Shown here piece after piece: positions 9,545-18,335 of a stretch of 54,110 nucleotides of DNA. The translations under genes and the position numbers were made by a program. Position 1 is the first letter of the stretch; each line of letters begins with the position of its first letter. Source of the stretch: Bacteroidota bacterium (GTDB lineage Bacteria; Bacteroidota; Bacteroidia; Flavobacteriales; Weeksellaceae); the NCBI GenBank assembly GCA_023399595.1, contig JAEWOR010000001.1:1-54110 (forward strand), in the 5' to 3' direction. Under the pieces are notes generated by a model, which saw nothing but the letters and a program-made list of their open reading frames with translations, was not told where the DNA came from and ran no database searches.

Positions 9545-12500
9545 ATGACATTAAATACAAATAATACACAATCAAAATATACTAAATCATCAAGTACCGA
9601 AGGTTCCCGAGTACAGTCTAATTGTCTATACATACAGTCTGCTGGTTCGGAAGGGGTAGAAAGTACTCCTGGAATTCATATTAGATGGATTTTGAAAGGA
9701 ATTTTAGACAAACATTTACCCAAAGGTGACTTTTTTCAAGATGCCCCAGAAGGATTTAATAAACCTGAGGATTACATCTTAATTAGTAGAACAAAATATT
9801 CACCTATAATAACCACTCTAGAATTTGGCAAATCAATTCCGAATCTAATTGTAGATAATCAGGCTCTATGGGTATTTGATATTAATGGAAGAATTTTTTA
9901 TGTTTACTTTAAAAATACTACAAAATATCAACAAGTAAGATCAAGTATTAATCCTCAGAACGATCCTTTTACATTTTTATACCAGTATGGTAATAATATT
10001 ATTGAAGTTGAGTGTAGAGATATGTTATTTTTTGCGACACAACTTCATAGTTCAGATCGAAGTGGATCAGGATATATTAAAACTGAAATTCTATCTGTCG
10101 AATCAAATAACCTCAATTTACCTAAAAATGTAACTTTTAGGAAAAAGATAAGTGATTTTACAGAAAAAATTTATGCAGAAAATGGAAGGAGTATCAGATT
10201 TGCTGCTTTTAATTGTTTGCTACTAGCAATTGATTTTGAATTTTATGATGACTTTATTAATAGTAGTGGTTGGGATGAAATTGGGAAATATTCATTGTCA
10301 ACAGATGATGATGAAGTTATTCACAATCGACTGCACCCAGATTTAATACATGCAAGGTGGGCAAGGTACAATGATGGCGAATATGTAAATGTTGAAAATT
10401 ATATCCAAAAATGGAATGGAGACCTTAATGATAAAAGAAACTGCATAAAAGACTCTGTTGAGCAATATCTTAAACTAAGTAATGATATCTCTAATCCACT
10501 AGCAAATGAGTATTATTATTTAAATGACGATCCAAGTGATCCCAATCCTTTAGAAATATCTAATTTTTCTGTTTTGCAGATGGCTGCATTAGATTTCCAT
10601 GTTGCAAGAATGTTAGGCTTAGGGATGCTGGATTTTAGTGATGAAGTGCAAAGTGGCGAGAAATATGTTTATGCTGCAAATTATGTTACTATTGCAGATT
10701 TGGAAGATGGACAAGGAGTTAATGAAGTAAATCATTTGGCTATTACGTTACCAACTTCAATTTATGATAATAGAAACTGCCTTCCTATTAATTTAAAACA
10801 ACCTTTACCAGGTATCATTTCTGCTGATCCGACTGCAAATACTTCTCCTAGTATAACCGATGTTGATGGTTATACTCATGATGGTACGGCTAGGTATTTA
10901 AGTTTAATGATGGAAGAAGTTGTACCAGATGAACCTGCGGATAGTCCCTTTTATTATTCTCAACAAGAATTTTCAATGGCTGATTTTACATATCCGGTGT
11001 ATGTTGGAATAGAATATAAAGATGATGGAGCAAATGAGTGGCGAATACCTGAACTTCCTAACGATCCTTCCTATTATAATGTATTATCAGATGGTAGCTT
11101 ATCTCAGAATGAGACAGTTCCAATTCCATTGCCTGATTTTGGGCATCCTGCATATGTTCATAAAGAAAAAAGAACAGGAAAACACATTTATGGCTCTTAT
11201 GGTGTGAATTGGTTTTCGCGAGCAATTTCTTCAGATAGAACATGGATGATAGAATCTGTTATTAAGCCCAATAATACCCTTCTACCTCCTTCAAGTGTAA
11301 ATGCTTTTCTTATTCAGCAAGAGCTTCCATTGCTTTTGACTTCTCAAAATGAACAGGATTTACTTAACCAAATAACGTCAAATGATAAAACATTAGTTAG
11401 ACTAACTTTTGAATATGATACCGCTCAAGATATGAAAACATATCAGAAAGCTATTAATGGAGTAGTATCAACCGATTTCAGTCCGTTAGCTGATAATGAA
11501 GAACTATTTGCAGACGAAGTAGAAATTTTCTTTAGGCCTTCAATGCCTAAACAAGTATTTGGAATGACAAACATTGTATCTGATTTGTCAGGAAATCCAT
11601 TAGTATCTGTTGTTACAACAAAAGATTTACCATTATCAAGCGCAGGTCAGGTTTCGTCTCCTAATATTCCAGCAAATGAATTTCAAAATTACATTGGAGG
11701 AATTTTTAGAATAGGGTATGATGATTATATTATACACAATATTGTTGCAAGCTCAAATCCTAATCACCCAACTTTTCATCTCTTAAAAAAACAGATTAGC
11801 ACAGCATTTGGACAGAATCTAACAATTCCATTTGATCCTGCCAATTATACAGTACCACCAGCTAATGAATCTTTTATGGTGGTAGAAAATATGCAAAATC
11901 CAAGCACATGGGGAAATTCCAACCCACATCCTTTGAAAGTACAAATAGGAAATGCCTGGACAATTCACAATGAAGAAGTTAATATAATGTCTGGACAAGC
12001 TCCGGATATAACTGAATATACTTATTTTAGAAAATACAGAGGGATTGTAAATAATAATGTTACAATTAAAAAATATACAGATCAATACACGCCGCAATTT
12101 GAAGGTTTGTATGAAATTACATTTGCTGGTTTTACATTAAATAACCATCCTCAGTATTCCAATACAACTGGTTCACCTTCTGTTCAATGGTATAGGGGTA
12201 GTGTGAGAATAGCTAAAGAAAGCGATCCAAATGGTGAAAGGAAAACTTTAAAAGTTATTCGAATAGATAATATTGGATCAGGAGACTTAGTAATTTATGC
12301 TTTGGATGAGTCTTATGATTCCGATCCATTGCAATCAGGTGTTACTAGAAATTCATCGGTAAATTTTTATCCTGGTTATCGAGTTTATCTTTATGAAAAT
12401 ATTCCTTGTCGTTTAACCGAATCTGATATTCTTCCTCAAATCGATGGCATTCTGGAGAAATATTCAGTTTTTGGATTAAGAAGTTCTGATTTACAGTTTA

Positions 12501-14677
12501 ATAATTATAAATCAAAAATATCTATACCTTCAATAATGTTTGCTAAAAAGCTAGAAGCACCGCAAGTACCTCAAAAACCTCTGGGAGCTAAATATGCTAC
12601 TAGACCTGATTATTTTGGAAGATCTTCATATGCTTTTACAACAGTCTATCAGCACAAACCATTTAGTGTTACTTTCTTGAGAAGCAACGATGATATATTA
12701 TTGAGAGCTTTGTATAAACATACAGCGTATGGAACAGATTCTCAGTTTCATCCTGAATTAAACCCCGAACCAAATTCAGTTCAAGACATTAAAAATAAAA
12801 ATAATGATGAATTTTTTAATGATCGATTACTAGACTTATCTAATGCAGTAATCGATAATAATACTAATCAGTTTAAAATTTATAATAATTATGGACTGCC
12901 AATTCCTAATAATGAAGACTTCTTTAAAAGTATAAATAATTTCATTGATGAGCATAATACTTTTTATCAGGAAAATATACAACATAAGCAACCTTCTGAT
13001 ATTACATCTATGAATGATGTTATTATACCAGCACATTCAAATGGAAGTTATGGCGAAGTTAAGTTTTACGATTTTGTAAAACAAACTATACAAAACACTT
13101 ATGTACCTCTTACTGAAATACCCATTATTTATCAGCATATAAAAGGTGGTACTTATCAGCCTATTCCAAAATCTCAAGTGATAAGAGATAGAAATGGCGT
13201 TTTATTGAACCCAACATCTTCTGATTTTGATATGGCACCTATGATGAAAATATTAGGTACCAACCCTCATAAGACTTTATTTGTAGATTACACTTTAGAT
13301 GGAGCGTCAAAAAGTGTTTATTTCTATGCTGTAAAGGAAACTAATGTTCAGATGATGCAAAGTGAATTAAGTCCCGCTGTTGGTCCAGTAAGAATGGTGA
13401 ATTCTTTTGCAATAAGAACCCCTGAAATAAAAAATGTATTACCAATTTTAGAAGATCCTATTAATAATGTTACTGCAAAAATGCAAGTTAACATTAATGC
13501 TTATGATAAGATACATAATATTAAAAGATTAAAGTTGTATAGAGCTCTAAATATGGCTGATGCTTCAACTACAAGGTCAATGTCATTAGTAAAGACTTTA
13601 ATTTTAAGTGATGACAATATTAATCTTGACGAAATATGGAGTATCGAAGATAATTTTGCAAATCTTAGTCAAGTCCCATATGGCGACCCACTCTATTACA
13701 GAATAACAGTAGAAAGAGAAATTCAATATGCAGAAGCAAATTTTTCTGGACAGCAGGATGTGATTAAAACAGACTATGCACCATCAGAAGCCTCCAAGCT
13801 TATGATTACCACGATTACTGAAAATGTTAGTCCAAAATCACCTACATTGGATTTTGTAGGAAGTGAAACACCAGCTGAAATTACCAATGTAATTTTCAAG
13901 TGGAGTAAACAAGCATATAAAGCTAAGTATCATCTCTACAAAATGAGTGGGCAGGGAAATTGGACAAAACTTGCAACTGTGCAAAGCAATGATACCAATC
14001 TTGCATTACAATTAGCAAGTACTGATTGGGGATCTGGTACATTGCCACTTGTTGATGCTAATGGAGATTCTATTTATCATCACTTTAAAGTATTGACAGA
14101 GAATACTGCTGGGCTAATAAGTTCTGAAGAAAACATATTGACTATTGGAAATTCCAATGCATTTTCACTTGAAACTAATCCTATTCTTGGTAGGTATGCT
14201 CCGTTCTTCTCAACTTCTCAACTAGTCAAACAAGATAATTTATATCTACCACCGTATTCTATTTATGGGCCAATTAAAAATACCACTAATAATGATCGGT
14301 TTGGTGGTGATCCATTAGAAGTTTGGAAACTGATGCAAGATCATTATATTATTCTACCTGAAATTTTATATGATCAAATGCAGAATCCTAATGTTTATAA
14401 TATAAGAACAAAAAAATTTGGATGCTATTTTTCTTTTAAAAGAGTTTATGCATGGAGTACTGGTTATTTTTTAAAAAACTCAGTAAAAAAGACTAGAAGA
14501 GCTGGTGCTAGAGAGTGCATAATTGATTTAGGAAATGATAGCGTTTTTATTGAAAAAAATATAATTCTTTTAAAACAAGCTATTTTATCAGGAAATGATA
14601 AAGGTATAGATACAATTAGTTTAATTCGTAATGGTCTAATATCTCATTACACTATTCAACAAATATTAGATCTCTAA
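9545..14677 (+). CDS. Giant uncharacterised protein with fibronectin-III-like C-terminal part (1710 aa)
   Basis: It starts six bases after the 2250-aa gene and ends before a strong terminator. There is no signal peptide. Near the N terminus is a GIHIRWILKG block (about residues 44-53). Residues about 1280-1535 read like two or three fibronectin-type-III-like beta-sandwiches, with patterns such as LYYRITV, FKWSKQ and YHLYKMSG followed by HHFKVLTEN. Such domains usually serve in binding or as spacers. The last 170 residues contain an RAGAREC block and a probable helical end. The family is not recognised. Being translationally close to the other giant, it is probably part of the same complex. 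Coding status is certain from length and context; function is unknown. Confidence 0.75.
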   Translation: MTLNTNNTQSKYTKSSSTEGSRVQSNCLYIQSAGSEGVESTPGIHIRWILKGILDKHLPKGDFFQDAPEGFNKPEDYILISRTKYSPIITTLEFGKSIPNLIVDNQALWVFDINGRIFYVYFKNTTKYQQVRSSINPQNDPFTFLYQYGNNIIEVECRDMLFFATQLHSSDRSGSGYIKTEILSVESNNLNLPKNVTFRKKISDFTEKIYAENGRSIRFAAFNCLLLAIDFEFYDDFINSSGWDEIGKYSLSTDDDEVIHNRLHPDLIHARWARYNDGEYVNVENYIQKWNGDLNDKRNCIKDSVEQYLKLSNDISNPLANEYYYLNDDPSDPNPLEISNFSVLQMAALDFHVARMLGLGMLDFSDEVQSGEKYVYAANYVTIADLEDGQGVNEVNHLAITLPTSIYDNRNCLPINLKQPLPGIISADPTANTSPSITDVDGYTHDGTARYLSLMMEEVVPDEPADSPFYYSQQEFSMADFTYPVYVGIEYKDDGANEWRIPELPNDPSYYNVLSDGSLSQNETVPIPLPDFGHPAYVHKEKRTGKHIYGSYGVNWFSRAISSDRTWMIESVIKPNNTLLPPSSVNAFLIQQELPLLLTSQNEQDLLNQITSNDKTLVRLTFEYDTAQDMKTYQKAINGVVSTDFSPLADNEELFADEVEIFFRPSMPKQVFGMTNIVSDLSGNPLVSVVTTKDLPLSSAGQVSSPNIPANEFQNYIGGIFRIGYDDYIIHNIVASSNPNHPTFHLLKKQISTAFGQNLTIPFDPANYTVPPANESFMVVENMQNPSTWGNSNPHPLKVQIGNAWTIHNEEVNIMSGQAPDITEYTYFRKYRGIVNNNVTIKKYTDQYTPQFEGLYEITFAGFTLNNHPQYSNTTGSPSVQWYRGSVRIAKESDPNGERKTLKVIRIDNIGSGDLVIYALDESYDSDPLQSGVTRNSSVNFYPGYRVYLYENIPCRLTESDILPQIDGILEKYSVFGLRSSDLQFNNYKSKISIPSIMFAKKLEAPQVPQKPLGAKYATRPDYFGRSSYAFTTVYQHKPFSVTFLRSNDDILLRALYKHTAYGTDSQFHPELNPEPNSVQDIKNKNNDEFFNDRLLDLSNAVIDNNTNQFKIYNNYGLPIPNNEDFFKSINNFIDEHNTFYQENIQHKQPSDITSMNDVIIPAHSNGSYGEVKFYDFVKQTIQNTYVPLTEIPIIYQHIKGGTYQPIPKSQVIRDRNGVLLNPTSSDFDMAPMMKILGTNPHKTLFVDYTLDGASKSVYFYAVKETNVQMMQSELSPAVGPVRMVNSFAIRTPEIKNVLPILEDPINNVTAKMQVNINAYDKIHNIKRLKLYRALNMADASTTRSMSLVKTLILSDDNINLDEIWSIEDNFANLSQVPYGDPLYYRITVEREIQYAEANFSGQQDVIKTDYAPSEASKLMITTITENVSPKSPTLDFVGSETPAEITNVIFKWSKQAYKAKYHLYKMSGQGNWTKLATVQSNDTNLALQLASTDWGSGTLPLVDANGDSIYHHFKVLTENTAGLISSEENILTIGNSNAFSLETNPILGRYAPFFSTSQLVKQDNLYLPPYSIYGPIKNTTNNDRFGGDPLEVWKLMQDHYIILPEILYDQMQNPNVYNIRTKKFGCYFSFKRVYAWSTGYFLKNSVKKTRRAGARECIIDLGNDSVFIEKNIILLKQAILSGNDKGIDTISLIRNGLISHYTIQQILDL

Positions 14678-14705
14678 TACGAATTGTCAGTTAGTATAAA
14701 TAAAG

Positions 14706-14737
14706 AATCATCACAACTGTGATGATTTTTTATTTTC
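14706..14737 (+). terminator. Rho-independent terminator of the giant-gene operon
   Basis: Perfect 10-bp stem AATCATCACA / TGTGATGATT with a 2-base loop, followed directly by a T-rich tract, 29 bases after the 1710-aa gene. Confidence 0.9.
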
Positions 14738-14837
14738 TTAGAAAGAAAAAAGACCTCAGTAGGATGGTTATAATACCCTCACAAAACTGGACCAATATTT
14801 AAGTTGAAAAAGATTAACTTTAAACAAGTCTAGAATT

Positions 14838-15125
14838 ATGAAAACAGGGAGACGCAAATTCGATTCTGCATTTAAGGCAAAAGTAGCCCTTGAAGCATTA
14901 AAAGAGAGAGAAACTCTACAACAATTAGCTCTAAAATATGAGTTACATCCCAATCAAATCTCACAGTGGAAGCAGGAGTTTATAGAAAAATCTGCTCAGG
15001 TTTTTGAAAGTAAAGTTCTTAAAGAAAGTAGTGATGAGAGTGTTTCGGAGCTTTATCAAAAAATTGGCAAGCTAGAGATGGAGAAAGAATTTCTAAAAAA
15101 AAACTTGAAACGCTTCGGACTATGA
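14838..15125 (+). CDS. IS3-family transposase OrfA (helix-turn-helix)
   Basis: 95 aa. The N-terminal half is a typical IS3 HTH_8-type domain (KFDSAFKAKVALEAL, then LHPNQISQWKQEF), which binds the terminal repeats. The C-terminal half is a short leucine-zipper-like coil (GKLEMEKEFLKKNLKR). A run of nine A (15095-15103) lies just before the end, in the right place for the programmed -1 frameshift that makes the OrfAB fusion. The OrfB frame is open from that run, which supports this. Confidence 0.92.
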   Translation: MKTGRRKFDSAFKAKVALEALKERETLQQLALKYELHPNQISQWKQEFIEKSAQVFESKVLKESSDESVSELYQKIGKLEMEKEFLKKNLKRFGL

Positions 15126-15943
15126 TAGATATGCGATTATTGGTCGATAAAAACGATCAATTTAGTATTCGAGAGCAGTGTGACCTTTTGGAGATTAATC
15201 GTTCAGGATTCTATTATCGAGCTAAAGCAGAGCGTAAAGAGAACTTAGAAGCCATGCAACTTATGGATAAACATATTCTCGAAGAACCCACCGCAGGAGT
15301 TATCACGATGCAGAGTATGCTGGAGGAATGTGGTATGAAAATGAGTTATGAAAGAGTCCGTAGGTTGATGCGTAAAGCAGAGATAATGCCTATTTATCCT
15401 CGTCGTATGCTTACTCAAAAAGGGGAAAATAAATATATTTATCCCTATTTATTGAGAGGGATGAACATTACCAAGCCCAATGAAGTTTGGCAAATAGACA
15501 TCACCTACCTACCCATGAAAAACGGATTTATGTATCTCACAGCCATTATTGATGTGTATAGCCGATACATCGTTGGTTGGGGATTGAGTAATAGTTTGGA
15601 GGCCTTGGAATCTTTAAAAGTAGTACAACAAGCGGTAGCAACTTATGGAAAACCTGAAATAATCAATTCCGACCAAGGCTCGCAGTTTACCTGTTATGAG
15701 TATGTAAACTACCTTAAAAACGAGCGTATAAAAATCTCAATGGATGGTAAAGGAAGAGCTTTGGACAATATTTTTATTGAAAGATTTTGGAGAACTTTAA
15801 AATATCAATACATTTACCTCAATCCCAAAGACAATGGTTTAGACCTTTATTTAGGAATTAAACAATGGCTAGAAAAATACCATTATCGTAAACACCAAGG
15901 AATAAACAACAAACCCCAAAATAGATACTGCAAAGCAGCTTAA
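15122..15943 (+). CDS. IS3-family transposase OrfB (DDE integrase core)
   Basis: 273 aa, beginning with an ATG that overlaps the OrfA stop (ATGA). The rve-type catalytic core is complete: WQIDITYL (first Asp), INSDQGSQF (second Asp) and FIERFWRTLKY (Glu). The N-terminal part has the usual HTH_21-like region (YERVRRLMRKAEI). OrfB lies in the -1 frame relative to OrfA, so the working transposase is probably the frameshifted OrfAB fusion. Confidence 0.93.
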   Translation: MIDMRLLVDKNDQFSIREQCDLLEINRSGFYYRAKAERKENLEAMQLMDKHILEEPTAGVITMQSMLEECGMKMSYERVRRLMRKAEIMPIYPRRMLTQKGENKYIYPYLLRGMNITKPNEVWQIDITYLPMKNGFMYLTAIIDVYSRYIVGWGLSNSLEALESLKVVQQAVATYGKPEIINSDQGSQFTCYEYVNYLKNERIKISMDGKGRALDNIFIERFWRTLKYQYIYLNPKDNGLDLYLGIKQWLEKYHYRKHQGINNKPQNRYCKAA

Positions 15944-15989
15944 TACTCAACTAAGAAACAACTATTTTTGGTCTAGAGAATCGAGGGTA

Positions 15990-16286
15990 ACTTAGGTCCT
16001 GCATTTCAAAGATACTTCTTTTATTTGAAAAATGACAATTTAATATGCCCTAATTTTGATACATTCCACAAATGGGGATAAAAAAATAACCAAATCTACT
16101 AATGAAATAAAATATTGACTAATTCAAGTATATACAGTAACACCAATCAAATAACTATAATTTACTGTCTAATTTTGAGTGATTTTTTAATTTAACTAAA
16201 TGTAAGAAACTTCGCAAAATCTGAAAAAATATCAAACTTGTAATAAAAAAATCTGAAATTTAATTTAAATCCTATTTTATATCAAT
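15990..16286. other. AT-rich stretch without a recognisable gene
   Basis: Between the IS3 right end and the patatin remnant. I see no open frame of note, no clear repeat and no promoter. Confidence 0.5.
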
Positions 16287-16623
16287 TTATTCGCAATATA
16301 AATTCAGTAAATCATTGTTTTCATCACAATGTAAAACTCTGTCTGAATTAAATTTTCAATATTTTTAGCACTAATATCATCCATTTTAGAAGATGTTTTA
16401 TTTAAAGAGGGAATCTATTCGATAATAGTTTTTCTTATATTTTTTTGCTCAGGGTTTTATACATTTGTGATAATTGATAGTTTACCATTTCAGCGTTGGC
16501 AGATAATAGCATATTCACTATAGGCTCAAAGCATTTTAGTTTTATTGCATTTTTATAATCTTTGTACCAATATTGTCGTTTTACATCTCTAGTATCAATA
16601 GATAAAATTAAGATACAATTCAA
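16287..16623 (-). pseudogene. 3' remnant of a patatin-like phospholipase gene
   Basis: The frame 16623-16435 reads LILSIDT, then PIVNMLLSANAEMVNYQLSQ, closely matching the C-terminal half of the intact patatin-like gene at 40265-41302 (LIISIGT, PIIDMLLSANAETVDYQLSQ). Beyond its stop the match goes on in other frames: KKNYYRI (intact KNYYRI), then SKMDDISAKNIENLIQ (intact PSMDNVRKENIENLIQ), then a third frame reading DENNDL to a stop at 16287. At least three frameshifts are needed and the catalytic N-terminal part is missing, so this is a decayed relative. It ends at about 16629, where an IS end begins. Confidence 0.85.
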
Positions 16624-16628
16624 TGATG

Positions 16629-17190
16629 TGTAAGCCCCGAAACTAATTTGGACAAATTGTATTAAATCCTTAAGGAGGATTTTGGGTTATAAGCTTACTA
16701 ATTTTTCTTGATTATATACTTGTCTTCTTTTTTGGATAGAATAGTTTTTATTTATCTTCTTTTTTCTAAAGTTTGTTCAGATCTTACAAAATATACATCA
16801 GCCAGAATCAAGTTGTTTAGGGATTCATGATAACGGCGATTATTGTAGTTATCCACGAACTTTTTCAAGTTTTCAATGAGTTCTTCTGAATGGTGAAAAG
16901 AATTGAGTTCCACTACGTTTTTCATCGTTCTATGGTAGCGTTTAATTTTCTATTGAATTTGTGTATGCATTGGTTTTCAGTGGGCTTAATTTATTTTTGA
17001 ATCGTTTTTAAGGTAGGTTTTTAGCACTTTTGATATGTAACAAGAGTCACTGTTAGGGAGTAGTTTTGGTTTGATTTTCGATTTCAAATTTGCTTTTTCA
17101 ATGCTGTATTTAAAATTCTCTTCACGTCTTCGGATTTGATCGCTATAGGCTGTAATCGTCCAGAATCGTATTCCGATAGTACCTATAGAA
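16629..17190 (-). pseudogene. Decayed IS transposase (IS3-like rve core)
   Basis: Read on the minus strand, several frames together rebuild a transposase core: NTILDDYS (first Asp), SEDVKRILNTALKK, KPKLLPNSDSCYISK (second Asp), then KIKRYHRTMKNVVELNSFHH, where the usual catalytic Glu of KIERYHR is Lys, and a C-terminal NNRRYHESLNNLILADVYF block ending at 16687. There are multiple frameshifts and stops. The sequence TGTAAGCCCC at 16629 looks like the terminal repeat of the element and abuts the patatin remnant, so this IS probably inserted into that gene before both decayed. Confidence 0.75.
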
Positions 17191-17252
17191 TAGTGTCTAC
17201 TCTTTATTGATGATTTACATAACGATTTTTTGTAAATTTCTAAAAAAAGGAC

Positions 17253-18092
17253 ATGGTAACAAAAACTATTTTTAGAAAAATTAAAAAATTACACGATGAT
17301 TTAGAGTTAAAAATCAATGAAATCAATGATGATGATATGGTGAAAGTCTCAGAAAAGTCTTTGATTCTCATCGATGATTCTATCAGAATATTAAAAGAGA
17401 TGATTTCAAAATATCATTTTGAAAGTTTGTCTGAAGAAGTTTATTTCTTTAAAAAGTTGAAACCTGAGTTTATTTCCAAATTTATATATTTTTCAGCTAT
17501 TTTAAATCTTGAATCTCATAAACCAGCAGCTGGTAAAAAGGTTCTAAAGAAGTATTATGAAGCAGAACAAGAGAAACTCAAAAATTTCTACCTATCACAA
17601 TCTGAATTTTATAGCTATTACAAACGTGATGCATCTTATTTAGATCATAAGATATTTGTTCGTAATTCTTATGATTTGAAAATGAAACTATCATTTGGCT
17701 TTTATAATTTTGATGCTACTTTTACCACTTCGCATGATCATTTGATTGCCCGTTTTATTGCCAATCAGCAATTTGACCAGTATTTAAAAAAGCAAATTGA
17801 AAATTTAATAGACAATGTGAATGGAAAAGCTATATCTCCATTAGCCTGGTCGGCATCTAAAGTAGGATTAATTGAATTGGTGTATGCATTATATCATATG
17901 CGTTGTTTCAATGGAGGAAATATTGAATTGAGTGAGGTGGTCAAATTTGTAGAAAGATCTTTAGATACTAATTTGGGAAATTTTCATAAAACAATTTTCG
18001 AAATTAGAAACCGGAAACAAGGGCCTACAAAGTTTTTGCAATTGATTAGTGATAATCTAAATCAGCACTTTATTAACTCTGAAAGCGAGTAG
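17253..18092 (+). CDS. rteC: RteC-family regulator of conjugative element excision/transfer
   Basis: 279 aa. It matches the RteC domain known from CTnDOT-type elements: a FYSYYKRDASYLDHKIFVR block, then TTSHDHLIARFIANQ, a SPLAWSASKVGLIELVYAL helix, and the C-terminal NLGNFHKTIFEIRNRKQGPT motif. In CTnDOT, RteC activates excision genes in response to an RteA/RteB cascade; neither partner is in the window. The gene is monocistronic, with a terminator just downstream. An inverted repeat TTTACA/TGTAAA lies shortly before the start. It marks the first ICE gene after the debris zone. Confidence 0.88.
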   Translation: MVTKTIFRKIKKLHDDLELKINEINDDDMVKVSEKSLILIDDSIRILKEMISKYHFESLSEEVYFFKKLKPEFISKFIYFSAILNLESHKPAAGKKVLKKYYEAEQEKLKNFYLSQSEFYSYYKRDASYLDHKIFVRNSYDLKMKLSFGFYNFDATFTTSHDHLIARFIANQQFDQYLKKQIENLIDNVNGKAISPLAWSASKVGLIELVYALYHMRCFNGGNIELSEVVKFVERSLDTNLGNFHKTIFEIRNRKQGPTKFLQLISDNLNQHFINSESE

Positions 18093-18107
18093 TCGTTTCG
18101 TATTTTG

Positions 18108-18148
18108 AAAAGCCTCATGAATAGTTAGAAATAGTCGGAGGCTTTTTC
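18108..18148 (+). terminator. Terminator after rteC
   Basis: Stem AAAGCCTC (18108-18116) pairs with GAGGCTTT (18138-18145), with a 21-base loop and a T tract. Confidence 0.75.
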
Positions 18149-18240
18149 ATTAATTTATAGGATAAAATCTTCATTAAGAACTTTCGTATAAATACACTTA
18201 TCAAATCCCTTTACTTCGTCCTTCCTTATTTAAACAGAAT

Positions 18241-18272
18241 GCCTCCAACTGCCAAATAATACCTTTGAATGC
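18241..18272 (+). promoter_or_regulatory. ICE promoter/operator motif, copy A
   Basis: A 32-base block containing a consensus -7 box (TACCTTTG), upstream of the DUF3945/topB/ORF6N operon. It matches 26 of 32 bases of a block at 54040-54071 at the far end of the window, so it is probably an element-wide promoter or operator. Confidence 0.55.
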
Positions 18273-18335
18273 ACTTAGAATACTTTAGAATATAGTTGCT
18301 ATAACTTCGTCATTTGAACTTTAAATATTCAAATT

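Larger units (their letters stand above)
14774..15989 (+). mobile_element. IS3-family insertion sequence
   Basis: About 1.2 kb with two overlapping transposase frames. Candidate terminal inverted repeats start TACCCTC on the left (14774) and end GAGGGTA on the right (15989); the homology continues imperfectly inward through a GACCAA block on both sides. I could not identify a convincing target duplication, so the ends may be off by a few bases. Both transposase frames look intact, so the element may be active. Confidence 0.8.

Noticed and set aside
14838..15943. Transposase broken by a frameshift
   Set aside because: Two frames overlapping by ATGA with an A9 slippery run are the normal IS3 arrangement, not damage.
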